A program made the position numbers and the translations under genes. This document shows positions 34,082 to 43,202 of a DNA stretch of 60,554 nucleotides, one piece after another. This DNA is from Erysipelotrichaceae bacterium. GTDB lineage: Bacteria; Bacillota_I; Bacilli_A; Erysipelotrichales; Erysipelotrichaceae. Where the stretch lies: positions 1 to 60,554 of the forward strand of contig JAFRZA010000012.1 of NCBI GenBank assembly GCA_017442805.1, read 5' to 3'. The notes below the pieces were generated by a model, which worked only from the letters and a program-made list of their open reading frames with translations, did no database searches and was not told where the DNA came from. How positions within the stretch are numbered: position 1 is the first letter of the stretch; each line of letters opens with the position of its first letter.

Positions 34082-36073
34082 ATGAAGGAAATCAGATTAA
34101 CCGCAAAACAGAAACAAGCCTTTGAGGCCTTAGGAATCGAAGATACTAAGGCCCTTTTAACATATTATCCCTACCGTTATGAAAAGCTTGATTATCTGCC
34201 ATATGATCAATGGGTCATTGACAGCAGGGTGATAATCGAAGGCAGGATCGTCGGCACGCCGAAACTGAACTATTACAAGGGACGCAATTCCGTTCTTTAC
34301 ATGAACGTCGAAGATCAGTACAACCAGTACAGGGTTACCGTTTTCAACCGTCCCTGGCTGAAAAGGCAGAAGGACGGCGATACCGTTACGGTCATCGGCA
34401 AATATGAAGGAAATCTGAAGATCCTTGCTTATCAGATAACCAATATCCCGATGAATGAGATGCTGGGGATCCATCCGGTATATTCGCTCAAGGACAGGAT
34501 CACCGAAAAGACGTTTCTCAGGCTGATGGATCAGGCATTAAATGAAAATGCCGGGCAGATCGAAGATTTCATTCCCGAGAAGTATCTGGAAAAATACGGA
34601 TATCTGCACCGGGGACAGGCGCTCAGATACATTCATCAGCCGCAAAGCGAAAGCCAGCTGACCAGAGCCCTGGACACCATGAAATATGAGGAATTTCTGC
34701 GCTTCAACCTGCTGATGCTCAGCAGGCGCAGGGAAAACTTCGCCAGTGACCAGCGCTACGCCAAGAATTTTGATGAGAATATGGTAGAATCCTTAATAAA
34801 AAGTCTTCCGTTTGAACTGACGGATGATCAGCTTAAGGCTGTTGAGGAAATAACCGCTGATCTGAGAAGCGAGAGGCAGATGAGCAGACTGCTTCAGGGT
34901 GATGTCGGCACCGGAAAGACCATTGTCGGCTTCATCGCAATGTATGAAACGGCACTGGCCGGAAAGCAGTCAGCCCTGATGGCGCCGACGGAAATCCTGG
35001 CCCGCCAGCATTACGAAAAAATACGCAGACTGTTTGAGCCGCTGGGAATCAGATGCGGACTGCTGATATCAGCACTGTCTGCTCAGCAGCGTAAGGAAGT
35101 ACTGCAGGGTCTTTCCGACGGAACGATAAGCGTTGCGGTCGGCACTCACGCCCTTTTCCAGAATGACGTTGAGTATCGTGACCTCGGCCTGGTGATCTCC
35201 GATGAGCAGCAGCGCTTCGGTGTCCGTCAGAGAGCGGCTTTGCTGGCAAAGGGAAACTACTGCGACATTCTGATGATGTCGGCGACTCCGATTCCCCGGA
35301 CGCTGGCTACCACCCTGTATGGCGACATAGATGTCTCAACCATCACGCAGTCCCCCAACAGCGGAAAGGAAATTGTAACCAAACTGATAAAGGGAAATTC
35401 ATTCATTCCCGTTCTTGACGAAATCGAAAAGCTGCTTGCTGAAGGCGATCAGATGTATGTCGTCTGTCCGAGCATCGAAAACAGCGAGTCTTCCCGCAAC
35501 GCCAGCGACATCTATAACAATCTGAAGAAATACTATGCCGGACGCTACCGGGTAGACATCCTTCACGGACAGATGTCGGAAGAAGAAAAACAGGAAGTTG
35601 AGGAAGCCTTCCGCCGCGGCGAAGTTAAGATTCTGGTATGCACGACGGTTGTGGAAGTCGGTGTCGATGTCCACAGCGCCAATGTGATGGTCATCTACAA
35701 CGCCAACCGTTTCGGACTTTCCCAGCTTCATCAGCTGCGCGGACGCATCGGAAGAGGCAGCCGGAAAGGGTGCTGTTATCTGTTAAGCGATAGCGATGAT
35801 CCCCAGGCTCTGGAAAAGCTGCAGGTGATCGTTGATAATACCGACGGTTTCAAGATCTCCTATTATGATCTTAAACTGCGCGGACCGGGTGATGTGATGG
35901 GTTACAAGCAGTCAGGACTTCCCGAATTTGAACTGGCGAACATCATTAACGATTCCTCGATCCTGCTGAACGCCAAAAACGACGCCATGGAAATCATGAA
36001 GGTAATCGAAAGCTATCCGCAGATCGTAAAATATGTCAGTGAAAACCTTGATAATGATATAATCAGGGCCTGA
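34082..36073 (+). CDS. recG: ATP-dependent DNA helicase RecG
   Basis: Superfamily 2 helicase that reverses stalled forks. The 663 residues have an N-terminal OB wedge domain and helicase motifs LQGDVGTGKTIVGF (Walker A), SDEQQRFGVRQR (DEAD-type box), MSATPIPRTLA, CTTVVEVGVDV and QLRGRIGRG. The usual fapR-plsX-fabD-acpP genes between recG and rnc in Bacillus are absent here; rnc follows after 44 bases. Confidence 0.95.
   Translation: MKEIRLTAKQKQAFEALGIEDTKALLTYYPYRYEKLDYLPYDQWVIDSRVIIEGRIVGTPKLNYYKGRNSVLYMNVEDQYNQYRVTVFNRPWLKRQKDGDTVTVIGKYEGNLKILAYQITNIPMNEMLGIHPVYSLKDRITEKTFLRLMDQALNENAGQIEDFIPEKYLEKYGYLHRGQALRYIHQPQSESQLTRALDTMKYEEFLRFNLLMLSRRRENFASDQRYAKNFDENMVESLIKSLPFELTDDQLKAVEEITADLRSERQMSRLLQGDVGTGKTIVGFIAMYETALAGKQSALMAPTEILARQHYEKIRRLFEPLGIRCGLLISALSAQQRKEVLQGLSDGTISVAVGTHALFQNDVEYRDLGLVISDEQQRFGVRQRAALLAKGNYCDILMMSATPIPRTLATTLYGDIDVSTITQSPNSGKEIVTKLIKGNSFIPVLDEIEKLLAEGDQMYVVCPSIENSESSRNASDIYNNLKKYYAGRYRVDILHGQMSEEEKQEVEEAFRRGEVKILVCTTVVEVGVDVHSANVMVIYNANRFGLSQLHQLRGRIGRGSRKGCCYLLSDSDDPQALEKLQVIVDNTDGFKISYYDLKLRGPGDVMGYKQSGLPEFELANIINDSSILLNAKNDAMEIMKVIESYPQIVKYVSENLDNDIIRA
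36055..36063 (+). promoter_or_regulatory. Possible rnc-polC promoter (extended -10)
   Basis: TGATATAAT at 36055-36063, overlapping the end of recG. A second weaker extended box, TGGTACAAT, lies at 36079-36087. No good -35 accompanies either. Confidence 0.5.
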
Positions 36074-36117
36074 TTTCATGGTACAATTATCTCACACGTT
36101 AAAAGAAGGTATCAGGC

Positions 36118-36798
36118 ATGGATGTAATAGAATATCTGGAAAAGAATTACGGCATAACAGCCCGCGACAGAACGCTTTACCGGGATGCTTTTACTCATGC
36201 CAGCTACATAAATGAAAGCCGGGAAGAGACCGGCGACTATGAGAGACTTGAATTCATCGGCGACGCCGTCGTCGAGATCTGGGTCAGCAACAAGCTCTTT
36301 CATCATAAGCCTGAGATCTCGGAAGGAAGAATGACGACGATGCGATCACAGCTGGTATGCGAGAAGTCACTTGCCAGTTTCCTCAAGCAGATGGATCTGC
36401 CCCGTTTCATCCGTCTGGGTGCCGGAGAGATCAAGAATCACGGCCGGGAGCGGGAATCCCTGCAGGCTGACGTATTTGAAGCGCTGATGGGCGCAATATA
36501 CGTTGATCTGGGCTTCGAGGAAGTCAGCCGGGTCCTCGATAAGGTGATAACGATCGTCGATACCCCGGAAGCTGCCGGAGTCGTCGATTACAAGACAAAG
36601 CTTCAGGAACTGGTACAGGCGGACAGCCGCCGGGTACTGCAGTATGTCGTACTGAATGAAACGGGTACATCCAATAATCCGCTGTTTGAGATCGGATGCT
36701 ACCTTGATGATGTGCTGATGGGAACGGGAAAGGAACATTCAAAGAAGAAGGCTGAACAGCTGGCAGCCCGGGAAGCTTTGAACAAACTGGCGTTATGA
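36118..36798 (+). CDS. rnc: Ribonuclease III
   Basis: Double-strand RNA endonuclease for rRNA processing. The 226 residues carry the signature YERLEFIGDAVVEIWVS and the downstream acidic motif QADVFEALMGAIYVDLGF. The C-terminal dsRBD is DYKTKLQELVQADSRRVLQYVVLNE..KEHSKKKAEQLAAREAL. AGAAGGT precedes the ATG. It overlaps polC by four bases; smc, the usual neighbour, is absent. Confidence 0.95.
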   Translation: MDVIEYLEKNYGITARDRTLYRDAFTHASYINESREETGDYERLEFIGDAVVEIWVSNKLFHHKPEISEGRMTTMRSQLVCEKSLASFLKQMDLPRFIRLGAGEIKNHGRERESLQADVFEALMGAIYVDLGFEEVSRVLDKVITIVDTPEAAGVVDYKTKLQELVQADSRRVLQYVVLNETGTSNNPLFEIGCYLDDVLMGTGKEHSKKKAEQLAAREALNKLAL

Positions 36799-39700
36799 TT
36801 GATTATCAGGAAATTCTCAGCAAGATCAAAGCATCGGATAAGTTAATAGCGGCATTGAATAATGCCGTCTTTTGCCGTCCGCAGTACCATAAGAAGAGCG
36901 GAAAAGTGGAAATACTCATCAGGACCGCTGATTATCCCGAATCAAGTCTGGTTGAAGAACTGAAAGCGAAACTTTCTGAATACCTCGCATGCGATACCTG
37001 TCTGAAATTCGATGTCGGAAACCGGGAAATCAGCTATAACCGCGTTCAGGATTACATTTCGTATTACAACGGAATACACAATACGGACGTTAACGGCGTG
37101 CCTGTTATCAAGCCTGACTGCATTTACCTGGATGTAAGCGACAGCCATGCCGAAAGTCTCAAGGACTTTCTTAAAGATATGGGTGTGAAAAGCAATATCA
37201 TCATCGGACGGCCGACGGAAAACGCAATACCGGAAGTAGTCATTGAGCCGGAAGTCCGCAAGGTGAACTTCGAGGATTTCCGCCGCAGCAAGTTCACCAG
37301 TGAGGATGAATACCAGTTCATGCCGATGAACAAACTGACTGCTTCCGACCGCAAGGTCAGATGCGTAGGCAAGATCTTCTCGCTGGAAAGCGTCACCAAG
37401 CGCAAGGCAACGCGCCGTTTCACCATTGAAACGGTCATTGTTACCGACTTTACCGATGCCGTTACCTTCAAGCGATTTGATTCCGACACCAAGATACCGG
37501 AACTCTCGCTGGTTCTTCACGAAGGCCAGACGGTCGAGATCTTCGGCATCATAGCCTATGATTCCTATGAGAACGGAAACGTCTTCAAGCTTCATTACAT
37601 CCGTGAACTAGAGGAAGATCCCTTCACAGTCAAGGATGAATATCCGGGCGAGCACCATATCGACCTTCATGTTCATACCAACCGTTCGGAAATGGACGGA
37701 AACAGCCATACTCCTGATCTGATAAGGAGAGCTTTCGACATGGGGCAGAAAGCGATTGCCATCACCGATACTTCCGTCGTCCAGGCTTTCCCGCTGGCTC
37801 AGTCCGCTCATTTTGATTTGGACAAGAAGTATCCCGGCAATGACTTCAAGGTCATTTACGGAATGGACGTCAAGATGGCTGAGAGCACGCTGCGCATCGT
37901 CTATAATGCCAATGACAGTCGGATAAAGGGAAGCGAATTCGCGGTGATCGACTTTGAAACCACCGGTCTTTCCACCCGCTTTGATCACATCATTGAATTC
38001 GGCGGCGTCATCGTAAAAAACAATTCCGTCACCGATATCCGCAAGCAGCTGTTCATCAAGCCTCCGGTAGAAGTTCCGCCTTTCATCGAAAAGAAGACCA
38101 ACATCACCAATCAGATGCTGGCCAATGCCCGACCCATCGAAGAGGCCATTGATGAGATACTTGATTTCATCGGCGACAGGGTCATTGTCGCCCATAATGC
38201 CGATTTCGACTTCAACTTCCTCAATGACACCCTGATCAGGATCGGCCGCAGGCCCGTCACCAACGTCTGCCTCGATACCCTTAATCTGGCCAGACTGGTC
38301 GTTCAGGACCGCAAGTATTACCGCCTAGGCGTCATCGCGAATTACTACGGCGTTGAATATGATGAGGAAACCGCCCATAGAGGTGATTATGACGCCGAAG
38401 TACTGGCCAACGTGCTGGTAAGAATGCTGCCGGACATCGAAAACTACGACCGGATCACCTTCAGCGAACTCCAGAACAGCCAGCCCGATGACATTTACAA
38501 GAAAGCCAGAACCTATAACTGCACGCTTCTGGCCAGAAACATGAACGGAATCAGAAAACTGTATGAGATAGTTACGCTTTCGCATACGAATTATCTGACC
38601 TATTTCGCCAAGAAGAACGCCAAGAAGATCGATTCGGAAGTTCAGGCAGAACCGCGCATCATCAGGGAAGAAGTGGAAAAGAGACGTGATGACCTGATCA
38701 TCGGAAGCTCAAACCAGTTCTCCGAAATGTTTGAGATCGCCATGAACCATTCGCTGAATGATCTCCGTAAATGCATGGAATTCTACGATTACGTGGAGAT
38801 CAACCCGATCGATAACTACCGCAACCTCATGGAAGAAGGCACGGCAGTTGACCGCAGCCGCATTGAAGAAGTTCTTCATGACATCATCACTACGGCTGAT
38901 CAGCTGGGCAAGCCGATCATCGCCAGCAATGACGTCTATTACGCCAATCCCTATGAAAAGGCCGCTCATGAGATCTTCATTAACGCTTCCCGCATAGGCG
39001 GCGGGCATCATCCGCTGTGGTCGCCCGATCAGAAAAAGCGGCGCAGTTTCAAGTGCGCTGACCATCATCTGATGAGTACCCAGCAGCTGCTCAAGGCGTT
39101 TGCCTTTACCGGAAGAGAGCAACAGTTTGTCATCGATAATCCCGGAAAGATTGCGGACATGATAGAAAAACTTTATCCGATCCGCACCAAGCTGGCTGTT
39201 CCGGACATTCCCGGAGCAGAGGAGAATCTCAAGAGAATCGTCTATGACAACGCGCATGCGCGCTATGGCGATCCATTGCCCGAACTGGTCGCTTCACGTC
39301 TGGAAAAGGAACTCGGAAAGATCATCGAGTACGGCAACACCGTGCAGTATTACATTGCCCATCTGCTGGTAAAGAAATCAAATGAAGACGGCTATCCCGT
39401 CGGCTCAAGAGGCTCGGTCGGATCAAGCTTCGTGGCCACGATGGCAGACATAACCGAAGTCAATCCGCTGGTACCGCATTATCTGTGCCCTCATTGCCAG
39501 CATTCCGAGTTCTTCGAAAACAACGAATACGCCAACGGCTTTGACCTGCCGGAAAAGAACTGCCCGGTATGCGGCAGCAGCATGATCCGCGACGGTCACA
39601 ACATCCCGTTTGAAACCTTCCTGGGATTCGAAGGTGACAAGGTTCCTGACATCGACCTGAACTTCTCCGATGACTATCAGTCCAAGGCTCAGCAGATGGT

Positions 39701-41090
39701 GTCCGATGTCTTCGGTGAGGAGTATTCATTCCGTGCCGGAACCATTTCCGGAGTCAAGAACAAGACGGCCTTCGGCTACATCAAGGCCTATTGCGAAGAC
39801 ATGGATATGCCGATGTTCAGCAATTCCTATACCAATGTCCTTGCCAAGATGTGCGAGGAGGTAAAGAGAACCAGCGGACAGCACCCCGGCGGCATCGTCG
39901 TAATACCGAAGAATACCGAAATCCATGATTTCACGCCGCTGCAGTATCCAGCCAACAACCCGTTTGCGGAATGGCAGACCACCCACTTCGCCTTCAAGGA
40001 CCTTCACGACAGCATTCTCAAGCTTGACATCCTTGGACACGTCGACCCCAAGGCCATCAGACTGCTTTCGCTGATCTCCGGAATCCGATATCAGGACGTG
40101 CCTCTCAATGACCGGGTTGCGCTGAGTCTGTTTTCATTCACTGAGGCGATGAACATCAATGATTACAGCGATTACCACGAGGTGACCGGAGCGGCCGGTC
40201 TGCCGGAATTCGGCACGCAGAACAACCGCCGCATTCTGGCGAAGACCAAGCCGACGACGTTCAATGAACTGGTCAACTTCGAAGGCCTTACCCACGGAAC
40301 CGACGTATGGGCCAACAACGCCGAACTGCTGGTCGATCAGGGAATCGCGACGATCAGTGAAGTCATTTCCTGCCGTGACGACATCATGACATACCTGATC
40401 AGCAAGGGAGTGCAGAAAAAGGCATCCTTTGACATCATGGAAAGAGTCAGAAAGGGAAAGGGCCTGACTGATGATCAGATTGAGATCATGAACGCCAACG
40501 GCGTTCCGCAGTGGTACATCAATTCCTGTCTGCTGATAAAGTACATGTTCCCCAAGGCCCATGCCGTGGCCTACGCCATGAATGCCGTACGCGTGGCCTG
40601 GTACAAGGTTCACAAGCCCAGCGCTTACTATGCTGTCTTCTTCTCCATCCGCTGTGACGTCTATGAAATCGAGACGATGCTGGAAGGTCTGGAATCGATC
40701 AGGGAACGGCTGAGAGGCATCCAGAAGCGCAGGGAGTCGTACCAGAAGATAACCACCAAGGAGGAATCGCTGGAACCTGTTCTTGAAATAGCCCTGGAAA
40801 TGTATCTGCGCGGCTATCACTTCAGCCCGATGTCGCTGATGAAGTCGGATTCCGTGATGTTCTTACCGGATCCCGAGGACCCGATGGGTATAATTCCCTC
40901 GTTCAGCTGCATTGACGGACTCGGCGAAGTAGTAGCCAGAAGGATCGTGGAAGAAAGAGAGCGTCAGCCATTCATTTCCCGCGAGGATTTCGGCAAGCGA
41001 ACCGGAATCAACACTTCCCAGCTGGCGACCATGGAAAGAATGGGAGTTCTGAAGGAACTTCCGGCGGAGAATCAGCTGTCATTATTCTGA
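36795..41090 (+). CDS. polC: DNA polymerase III alpha subunit, PolC type
   Basis: The main replicative polymerase of low-GC Gram-positives. The 1431 residues contain an N-terminal domain, an OB fold, a PHP domain (HIDLHVHTNRSEMDG near 285), an inserted 3'-5' exonuclease (VIDFETTGLS near 384; VAHNADFDFNFL), a zinc site with CPHC and CPVC near 897-936, and the polymerase acidic motif PDIDLNFS near 950. All parts of the PolC architecture are present. A terminator follows shared with the convergent tetR gene. Confidence 0.97.
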   Translation: MIDYQEILSKIKASDKLIAALNNAVFCRPQYHKKSGKVEILIRTADYPESSLVEELKAKLSEYLACDTCLKFDVGNREISYNRVQDYISYYNGIHNTDVNGVPVIKPDCIYLDVSDSHAESLKDFLKDMGVKSNIIIGRPTENAIPEVVIEPEVRKVNFEDFRRSKFTSEDEYQFMPMNKLTASDRKVRCVGKIFSLESVTKRKATRRFTIETVIVTDFTDAVTFKRFDSDTKIPELSLVLHEGQTVEIFGIIAYDSYENGNVFKLHYIRELEEDPFTVKDEYPGEHHIDLHVHTNRSEMDGNSHTPDLIRRAFDMGQKAIAITDTSVVQAFPLAQSAHFDLDKKYPGNDFKVIYGMDVKMAESTLRIVYNANDSRIKGSEFAVIDFETTGLSTRFDHIIEFGGVIVKNNSVTDIRKQLFIKPPVEVPPFIEKKTNITNQMLANARPIEEAIDEILDFIGDRVIVAHNADFDFNFLNDTLIRIGRRPVTNVCLDTLNLARLVVQDRKYYRLGVIANYYGVEYDEETAHRGDYDAEVLANVLVRMLPDIENYDRITFSELQNSQPDDIYKKARTYNCTLLARNMNGIRKLYEIVTLSHTNYLTYFAKKNAKKIDSEVQAEPRIIREEVEKRRDDLIIGSSNQFSEMFEIAMNHSLNDLRKCMEFYDYVEINPIDNYRNLMEEGTAVDRSRIEEVLHDIITTADQLGKPIIASNDVYYANPYEKAAHEIFINASRIGGGHHPLWSPDQKKRRSFKCADHHLMSTQQLLKAFAFTGREQQFVIDNPGKIADMIEKLYPIRTKLAVPDIPGAEENLKRIVYDNAHARYGDPLPELVASRLEKELGKIIEYGNTVQYYIAHLLVKKSNEDGYPVGSRGSVGSSFVATMADITEVNPLVPHYLCPHCQHSEFFENNEYANGFDLPEKNCPVCGSSMIRDGHNIPFETFLGFEGDKVPDIDLNFSDDYQSKAQQMVSDVFGEEYSFRAGTISGVKNKTAFGYIKAYCEDMDMPMFSNSYTNVLAKMCEEVKRTSGQHPGGIVVIPKNTEIHDFTPLQYPANNPFAEWQTTHFAFKDLHDSILKLDILGHVDPKAIRLLSLISGIRYQDVPLNDRVALSLFSFTEAMNINDYSDYHEVTGAAGLPEFGTQNNRRILAKTKPTTFNELVNFEGLTHGTDVWANNAELLVDQGIATISEVISCRDDIMTYLISKGVQKKASFDIMERVRKGKGLTDDQIEIMNANGVPQWYINSCLLIKYMFPKAHAVAYAMNAVRVAWYKVHKPSAYYAVFFSIRCDVYEIETMLEGLESIRERLRGIQKRRESYQKITTKEESLEPVLEIALEMYLRGYHFSPMSLMKSDSVMFLPDPEDPMGIIPSFSCIDGLGEVVARRIVEERERQPFISREDFGKRTGINTSQLATMERMGVLKELPAENQLSLF

Positions 41091-41101
41091 TTACAAAAAT
41101 T

Positions 41102-41123
41102 AAAGGGGAATGATTTCCCCTTT
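41102..41123. terminator. Bidirectional terminator between polC and tetR
   Basis: AAAGGGGAA (41102-41110) pairs with TTCCCCTTT (41115-41123) around TGAT. The minus side continues with AATTTTTG. Confidence 0.85.
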
Positions 41124-41124
41124 A

Positions 41125-41691
41125 TTACTGATAGGTTATGAAGAGCTTGCGGAACCACATCTTGCGGAACTGCGAGAGATTCTCAACATCCAGATGCTTG
41201 TCACGCGATAAGTGCAGCGTCATGTAGGAAATGATCCCGCAGCAGTAGAATCCGATGGAAGCTTCGATTTCCGGATTCAGTTCGATACCCGACTGGATGA
41301 ACTTGCTTTTCATGAAGTTTTCCGAACGGGTCTGCAGATCGGTCAGAAAGGAAATGACCTTATCATAGCTCAGAAGAAGATAGAGATTGTTCTCGTTTTC
41401 GTGAACGTAAGCGAAAACATGATCGTAATAGCCGTCGAAATCACTTAACTTGACGAAATCGGGATAATCGAAGAGGTCGTGCCGGATGTTTTCCGCGATT
41501 TCATGAGCGACCGCCCTGATGTTGGGGTAATGGTTATAGAAGGTACCTCTGTTGATGTCAGCCCTCTTAACCAGTTCGGAAACGGTTATGTCCTCGATCC
41601 TTCTTTTCTCATGAATCAGTTCACAGAATGTTCTTTCAATTAGTCTTTTTGTTCTGATAGTTGCGTAGTTTGTTCTTTTAACGGTTGTCAT
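41125..41691 (-). CDS. TetR/AcrR family transcriptional regulator
   Basis: A 188-residue regulator. The helix-turn-helix is IEDITVSELVKRADINRGTFYNHYPNIRAVAHEI. The C-terminal part (IGFYCCGIISYMTLHLSRDKHLDVENLSQF) recalls the TetR_C_8 group that includes DhaS-like regulators. Ligand and targets are unknown. It faces away from the GDPD gene 157 bases off, a usual arrangement for a local repressor, but I see no clear palindromic operator between them. AGGAG precedes the ATG. Confidence 0.88.
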   Translation of the reverse strand: MTTVKRTNYATIRTKRLIERTFCELIHEKRRIEDITVSELVKRADINRGTFYNHYPNIRAVAHEIAENIRHDLFDYPDFVKLSDFDGYYDHVFAYVHENENNLYLLLSYDKVISFLTDLQTRSENFMKSKFIQSGIELNPEIEASIGFYCCGIISYMTLHLSRDKHLDVENLSQFRKMWFRKLFITYQ

Positions 41692-41819
41692 AGGTACTCC
41701 TTAATAGATATTAATTATGCCCATTCAGTAAAATTGTCTAAATAATATCATAGTGGAAGAAAAAGTGTTAGATATTTTGACCATAAATAACGTAAATGTG
41801 TTTTATTGGCCATTTTGCG

Positions 41820-41828
41820 TGATAGAAT
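41820..41828 (+). promoter_or_regulatory. Phosphodiesterase promoter (extended -10)
   Basis: TGATAGAAT, 20 bases before the gdpD start. There is no clear -35. Confidence 0.5.
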
Positions 41829-41848
41829 TCTCTTGGAGGAAATTGTAT

Positions 41849-42595
41849 ATGACAAGAATATTCGGGCACAGGGGAGCGAGCGGCTACGCGCCGGAGAACA
41901 CGCTGGAGTCATTTGCCCTGGCCGCCCAGCAGAATGCCGAAGGCGTGGAACTGGATGTTCAGCTGAGCAGAGACGGAGAGGTCGTGGTCATCCATGATGA
42001 AACGATTGACCGGACCAGCGATCATCAGGGAAGGGTCATGTTCCATACGCTTGAAGAACTGAAGTCTTTCAATTTCAACAATCACAATCCCGATTATCCC
42101 TTCTGCGCCATTCCGACGCTCAGAGAGGTGTTTGAACTGCTGAAGCCGACGCCCTTAATGATAAATGTGGAACTGAAGACCGGAATATTCCCGTATCCGG
42201 GAATTGAGGAAAAGGTCATCAGCCTGGTTGAGGAATTCGGCATGGAAGACAGGATAATCTATTCCAGCTTCAATCATTATTCCGTAGCGAAGATCAGGCA
42301 GGTTAAACCGGAAGCCTACTGCGGAATGCTGCACACCGACTGCTTCATAGATATGGCGCATTATGCCCGGGAGCATCAGATGAACGCCCTGCACCCGGCC
42401 TTCTGGCTGCTGGCTGATCAGAATTACGTCAGCCAGGCCAGAGATTACGGGCTGGATATCAACAGCTGGACGATCAATGAGGACGAATACATTGACGCGG
42501 CGCTGAGGCTGGGCATCAATGTTCTGATCACCAATTACCCCGACAGGGCTCTGGAGATCAGAGATCATCTGATCGAAAGCGGACAGATCAGGTAA
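41849..42595 (+). CDS. Glycerophosphodiester phosphodiesterase
   Basis: Hydrolyses glycerophosphodiesters to glycerol-3-phosphate and an alcohol. The 248 residues start TRIFGHRGASGYAPENTLESFALAAQQNAEGVELDVQLSRDGEVVVIHDE, with the catalytic HRG..PENT and E/D metal ligands. MINVELK and INSWTINE follow as in the UgpQ/GlpQ family. There is no signal peptide, so it is cytoplasmic. ATG 41849 follows GGAGGAA; the longer frame from 41753 has no ribosome site and crosses the promoter. Confidence 0.92.
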   Translation: MTRIFGHRGASGYAPENTLESFALAAQQNAEGVELDVQLSRDGEVVVIHDETIDRTSDHQGRVMFHTLEELKSFNFNNHNPDYPFCAIPTLREVFELLKPTPLMINVELKTGIFPYPGIEEKVISLVEEFGMEDRIIYSSFNHYSVAKIRQVKPEAYCGMLHTDCFIDMAHYAREHQMNALHPAFWLLADQNYVSQARDYGLDINSWTINEDEYIDAALRLGINVLITNYPDRALEIRDHLIESGQIR

Positions 42596-42642
42596 TCATT
42601 TTTCGAAAAGAATGAATTGAAAGCAGAGCTGACCGATTTTTC

Positions 42643-42671
42643 TTGCAAACCCCGGACAGATGTGATAGAGT
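42643..42671 (+). promoter_or_regulatory. rimP-nusA operon promoter
   Basis: TTGCAA (42643-42648), 17 bases, and TAGAGT (42666-42671) with a TGA extension upstream. Transcription should begin about 42678, just before a hairpin. Confidence 0.65.
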
Positions 42672-42682
42672 TAATACGCCTA

Positions 42683-42705
42683 AAGGAGTGGTAAAGCCAC
42701 TCCTT
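42683..42705 (+). promoter_or_regulatory. 5' hairpin of the rimP-nusA mRNA
   Basis: AAGGAGTGG (42683-42691) pairs perfectly with CCACTCCTT (42697-42705) around TAAAG. No T run follows, so it is not a terminator. The 5' arm mimics a Shine-Dalgarno, and CTCC in the 3' arm could pair with the GGAG of the true rimP site at 42717-42722. A role in mRNA stability or translation control is possible. Confidence 0.5.
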
Positions 42706-42725
42706 AGTTATTGTTTGGAGGTATT

Positions 42726-43190
42726 ATGGTCAATCTGGAAAAGATCAGAGAAGCGATTCAGCCGGTGATCAGGGACAATGACATAACTGATTTCTCGCTG
42801 ATATTCATCCCCGGAAATCCCCCGGTGCTGGAACTGGCTCTGGAAAGAAGCGAAGGTAACGTCGATCTGGATTTCTGTGAGAAGATATCCAGGGAAGTAT
42901 CCGACATTCTCGATGAAGTCGACGATTCCGCGGACAGCTACATGCTGGATGTCTGTTCCTTCGGAGCGGAAAGAGTGCTGGAAAACGCTCAGCAGATCAG
43001 AGATCACGTGGGAAGCTATGTTCACGTTGAACTGATCAATCCCCAGAAGGGTCTCGACAAGATCGAAGGTTATCTGGAGGAATACGGTGATGAGGGAATG
43101 ACCATCGCCTACATGGATAAGACCTTTAAGAGAAAGGCTCAGATCAGTAATGATAATATCAGGCTCATCAGATTAGCCGTGAAATTGTAA
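42726..43190 (+). CDS. rimP: Ribosome maturation factor RimP
   Basis: Assists 30S assembly. The 154 residues have the DUF150 fold: a first domain with LIFIPGNPPVLELALERSEGNVDLDFCEKISREVSDILDE and the conserved SYMLDVCSFGAERVL segment, then an Sm-like second domain. ATG 42726 is four bases after GGAGGT; a TTG 15 bases upstream overlaps that site. First gene of rimP-nusA-ylxR-infB-rbfA. Confidence 0.92.
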   Translation: MVNLEKIREAIQPVIRDNDITDFSLIFIPGNPPVLELALERSEGNVDLDFCEKISREVSDILDEVDDSADSYMLDVCSFGAERVLENAQQIRDHVGSYVHVELINPQKGLDKIEGYLEEYGDEGMTIAYMDKTFKRKAQISNDNIRLIRLAVKL

Positions 43191-43202
43191 GAAGGGTTTA
43201 TT

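Noticed and set aside
42683..42705. Reading the rimP hairpin as a terminator
   Set aside because: No T run follows, and it lies between the promoter and the first gene.
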